Positions 4,649 through 5,218 of a stretch of 5,218 nucleotides of DNA are shown here, piece by piece. Source of the DNA: Cyanobacteriota bacterium (GTDB lineage Bacteria; Cyanobacteriota; Cyanobacteriia; SKYG9); NCBI GenBank assembly GCA_025054735.1, contig JANWZG010000112.1, forward strand, positions 1 through 5,218, given 5' to 3'. The stretch's first letter is position 1; every line of letters starts with the position of its first letter. A program made the translations under genes and the position numbers. The notes beneath the pieces were generated by a model. The model had not been told where the DNA came from and ran no database searches. It was given only the letters and a program-made list of their open reading frames with translations.

Positions 4649-5209
4649 ATGTCTTTTTTCGTTCCAATTGTTAACGCTGTTTTAGGAGCAGTAGGGCTGA
4701 TTCTCCTGATTGTGTGCATTATCATTGCACCGTGGCAGCTTAAGTTAGTGCTGCTGGCAGTTGGTTTAGCAGTAACCCAGCGTGCCCTACAGTCACTACA
4801 AGTCGAGCCATCTACATCCTCAATTCCTGAGGTAACACCACTAGGGCAACATCAGCGATCGCAGCCGCAATCTGCAAGTGTCATGGCTGAGACCACTATG
4901 TCCAAAGAGCAAGCCTTGGCTGATCAGGGGGCTGCCTCGTCATCCCATCGCTTCACCTATCGAGGCAGTGAGTATAAATCCCCATTAGCTTCACAGCAAG
5001 GTACCCATGAAAAACTGGTGACGGGTAAATCCTTCACGTACCGAGGCAGTGAGTACACACCCCCATCCACGGCACAGGATAGTACCCATGAGAAATTGGT
5101 GACCGGTAAATATCGGGGAGCAGACTGTCGGTTGCATATTCACCAGCCTAGCTCCACTCATGCTGAGGTTGCGACAGCCGATACCCATGCAACTATAGAA
5201 GCAAACTGA
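4649..5209 (+). CDS. Membrane protein with duplicated DUF4278 motifs
   Basis: A 186-residue protein of unknown function. Residues about 5-28 are strongly hydrophobic, and a second hydrophobic stretch follows at about 31-45, suggesting a short membrane hairpin. Residues 50-100 are a polar linker rich in Ser, Gln and Thr. Two near-identical units follow, at 102-128 and 129-154. Each starts FTYRGSEY and ends THEKLVTGK. A third partial motif, YRGADCRLH, is at 155-163. DUF4278 proteins of cyanobacteria usually have one YRG-Y strand and a closing GKYRG-type strand, so this reads as a duplicated DUF4278 module attached to a membrane anchor. The last 20 residues are polar. ATG 4649 has only a modest GAGG 11 nt upstream (4634-4637). 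The stop lies 9 nt from the window end, so downstream partners cannot be seen. Confidence 0.78.
   Translation: MSFFVPIVNAVLGAVGLILLIVCIIIAPWQLKLVLLAVGLAVTQRALQSLQVEPSTSSIPEVTPLGQHQRSQPQSASVMAETTMSKEQALADQGAASSSHRFTYRGSEYKSPLASQQGTHEKLVTGKSFTYRGSEYTPPSTAQDSTHEKLVTGKYRGADCRLHIHQPSSTHAEVATADTHATIEAN
4952..5110 (+). repeat. Two 81-bp class coding repeats (DUF4278 units)
   Basis: TTCAC at 4952 and at 5033 open two coding repeats 81 bp apart. They share CGAGGCAGTGAGTA near the start, and GTACCCATGA and TGGTGAC towards the end. The middle of each unit has diverged. In-frame duplication within the last gene. Confidence 0.8.
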
Positions 5210-5218
5210 CACCTGTCC

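Overview
This 5.2 kb window looks like chromosomal DNA from a cyanobacterium. Three exact copies of the HIP1 octamer GCGATCGC (1628-1635, 3995-4002, 4855-4862) and many CGATCG cores are present. Two of the proteins, with DUF4230 and DUF4278 domains, are of types common in cyanobacteria. All recognisable genes lie on the + strand. I cannot name the genus from the sequence.

Layout: 63-953 is a membrane-anchored DUF4230 protein. 954-1529 has no protein gene but holds the most interesting structure: three tandem copies of a predicted 54-nt small RNA gene. Each copy has a conserved upstream element, a TAT-type -10 box exactly 6 nt before an invariant ATTACG start, a small GCAA-loop hairpin, an unpaired C-rich stretch and a strong intrinsic terminator. 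1530-2342 is a classical short-chain dehydrogenase/reductase. 2436-2759 is a small hydrophilic protein of 11-residue repeats resembling group 3 LEA proteins, with a good -35/-10 pair before it and a strong terminator after it (2853-2889). 2890-3136 is non-coding, with one pair of competing hairpins. 3137-4462 is guanine deaminase. 4463-4648 is non-coding with one hairpin. 4649-5209 is a membrane protein with duplicated DUF4278 motifs.

The protein genes do not form an obvious pathway. The gaps are long and several units have their own signals, so I read the window as a series of single-gene transcription units, not one operon. Guanine deaminase is the only gene with a confident specific reaction (purine nitrogen salvage). 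The LEA-like protein suggests desiccation or osmotic stress, but only by family resemblance.

The small-RNA array is the candidate undescribed system. The three 54-nt units differ only in unpaired positions, which is the pattern expected of a structured RNA. A possible target is the leader of the adjacent dehydrogenase gene. Tandem small-RNA arrays are known in cyanobacteria (NsiR1 upstream of hetF in Nostoc), but here the neighbours are different genes, and I cannot match the RNA to a named family from memory.
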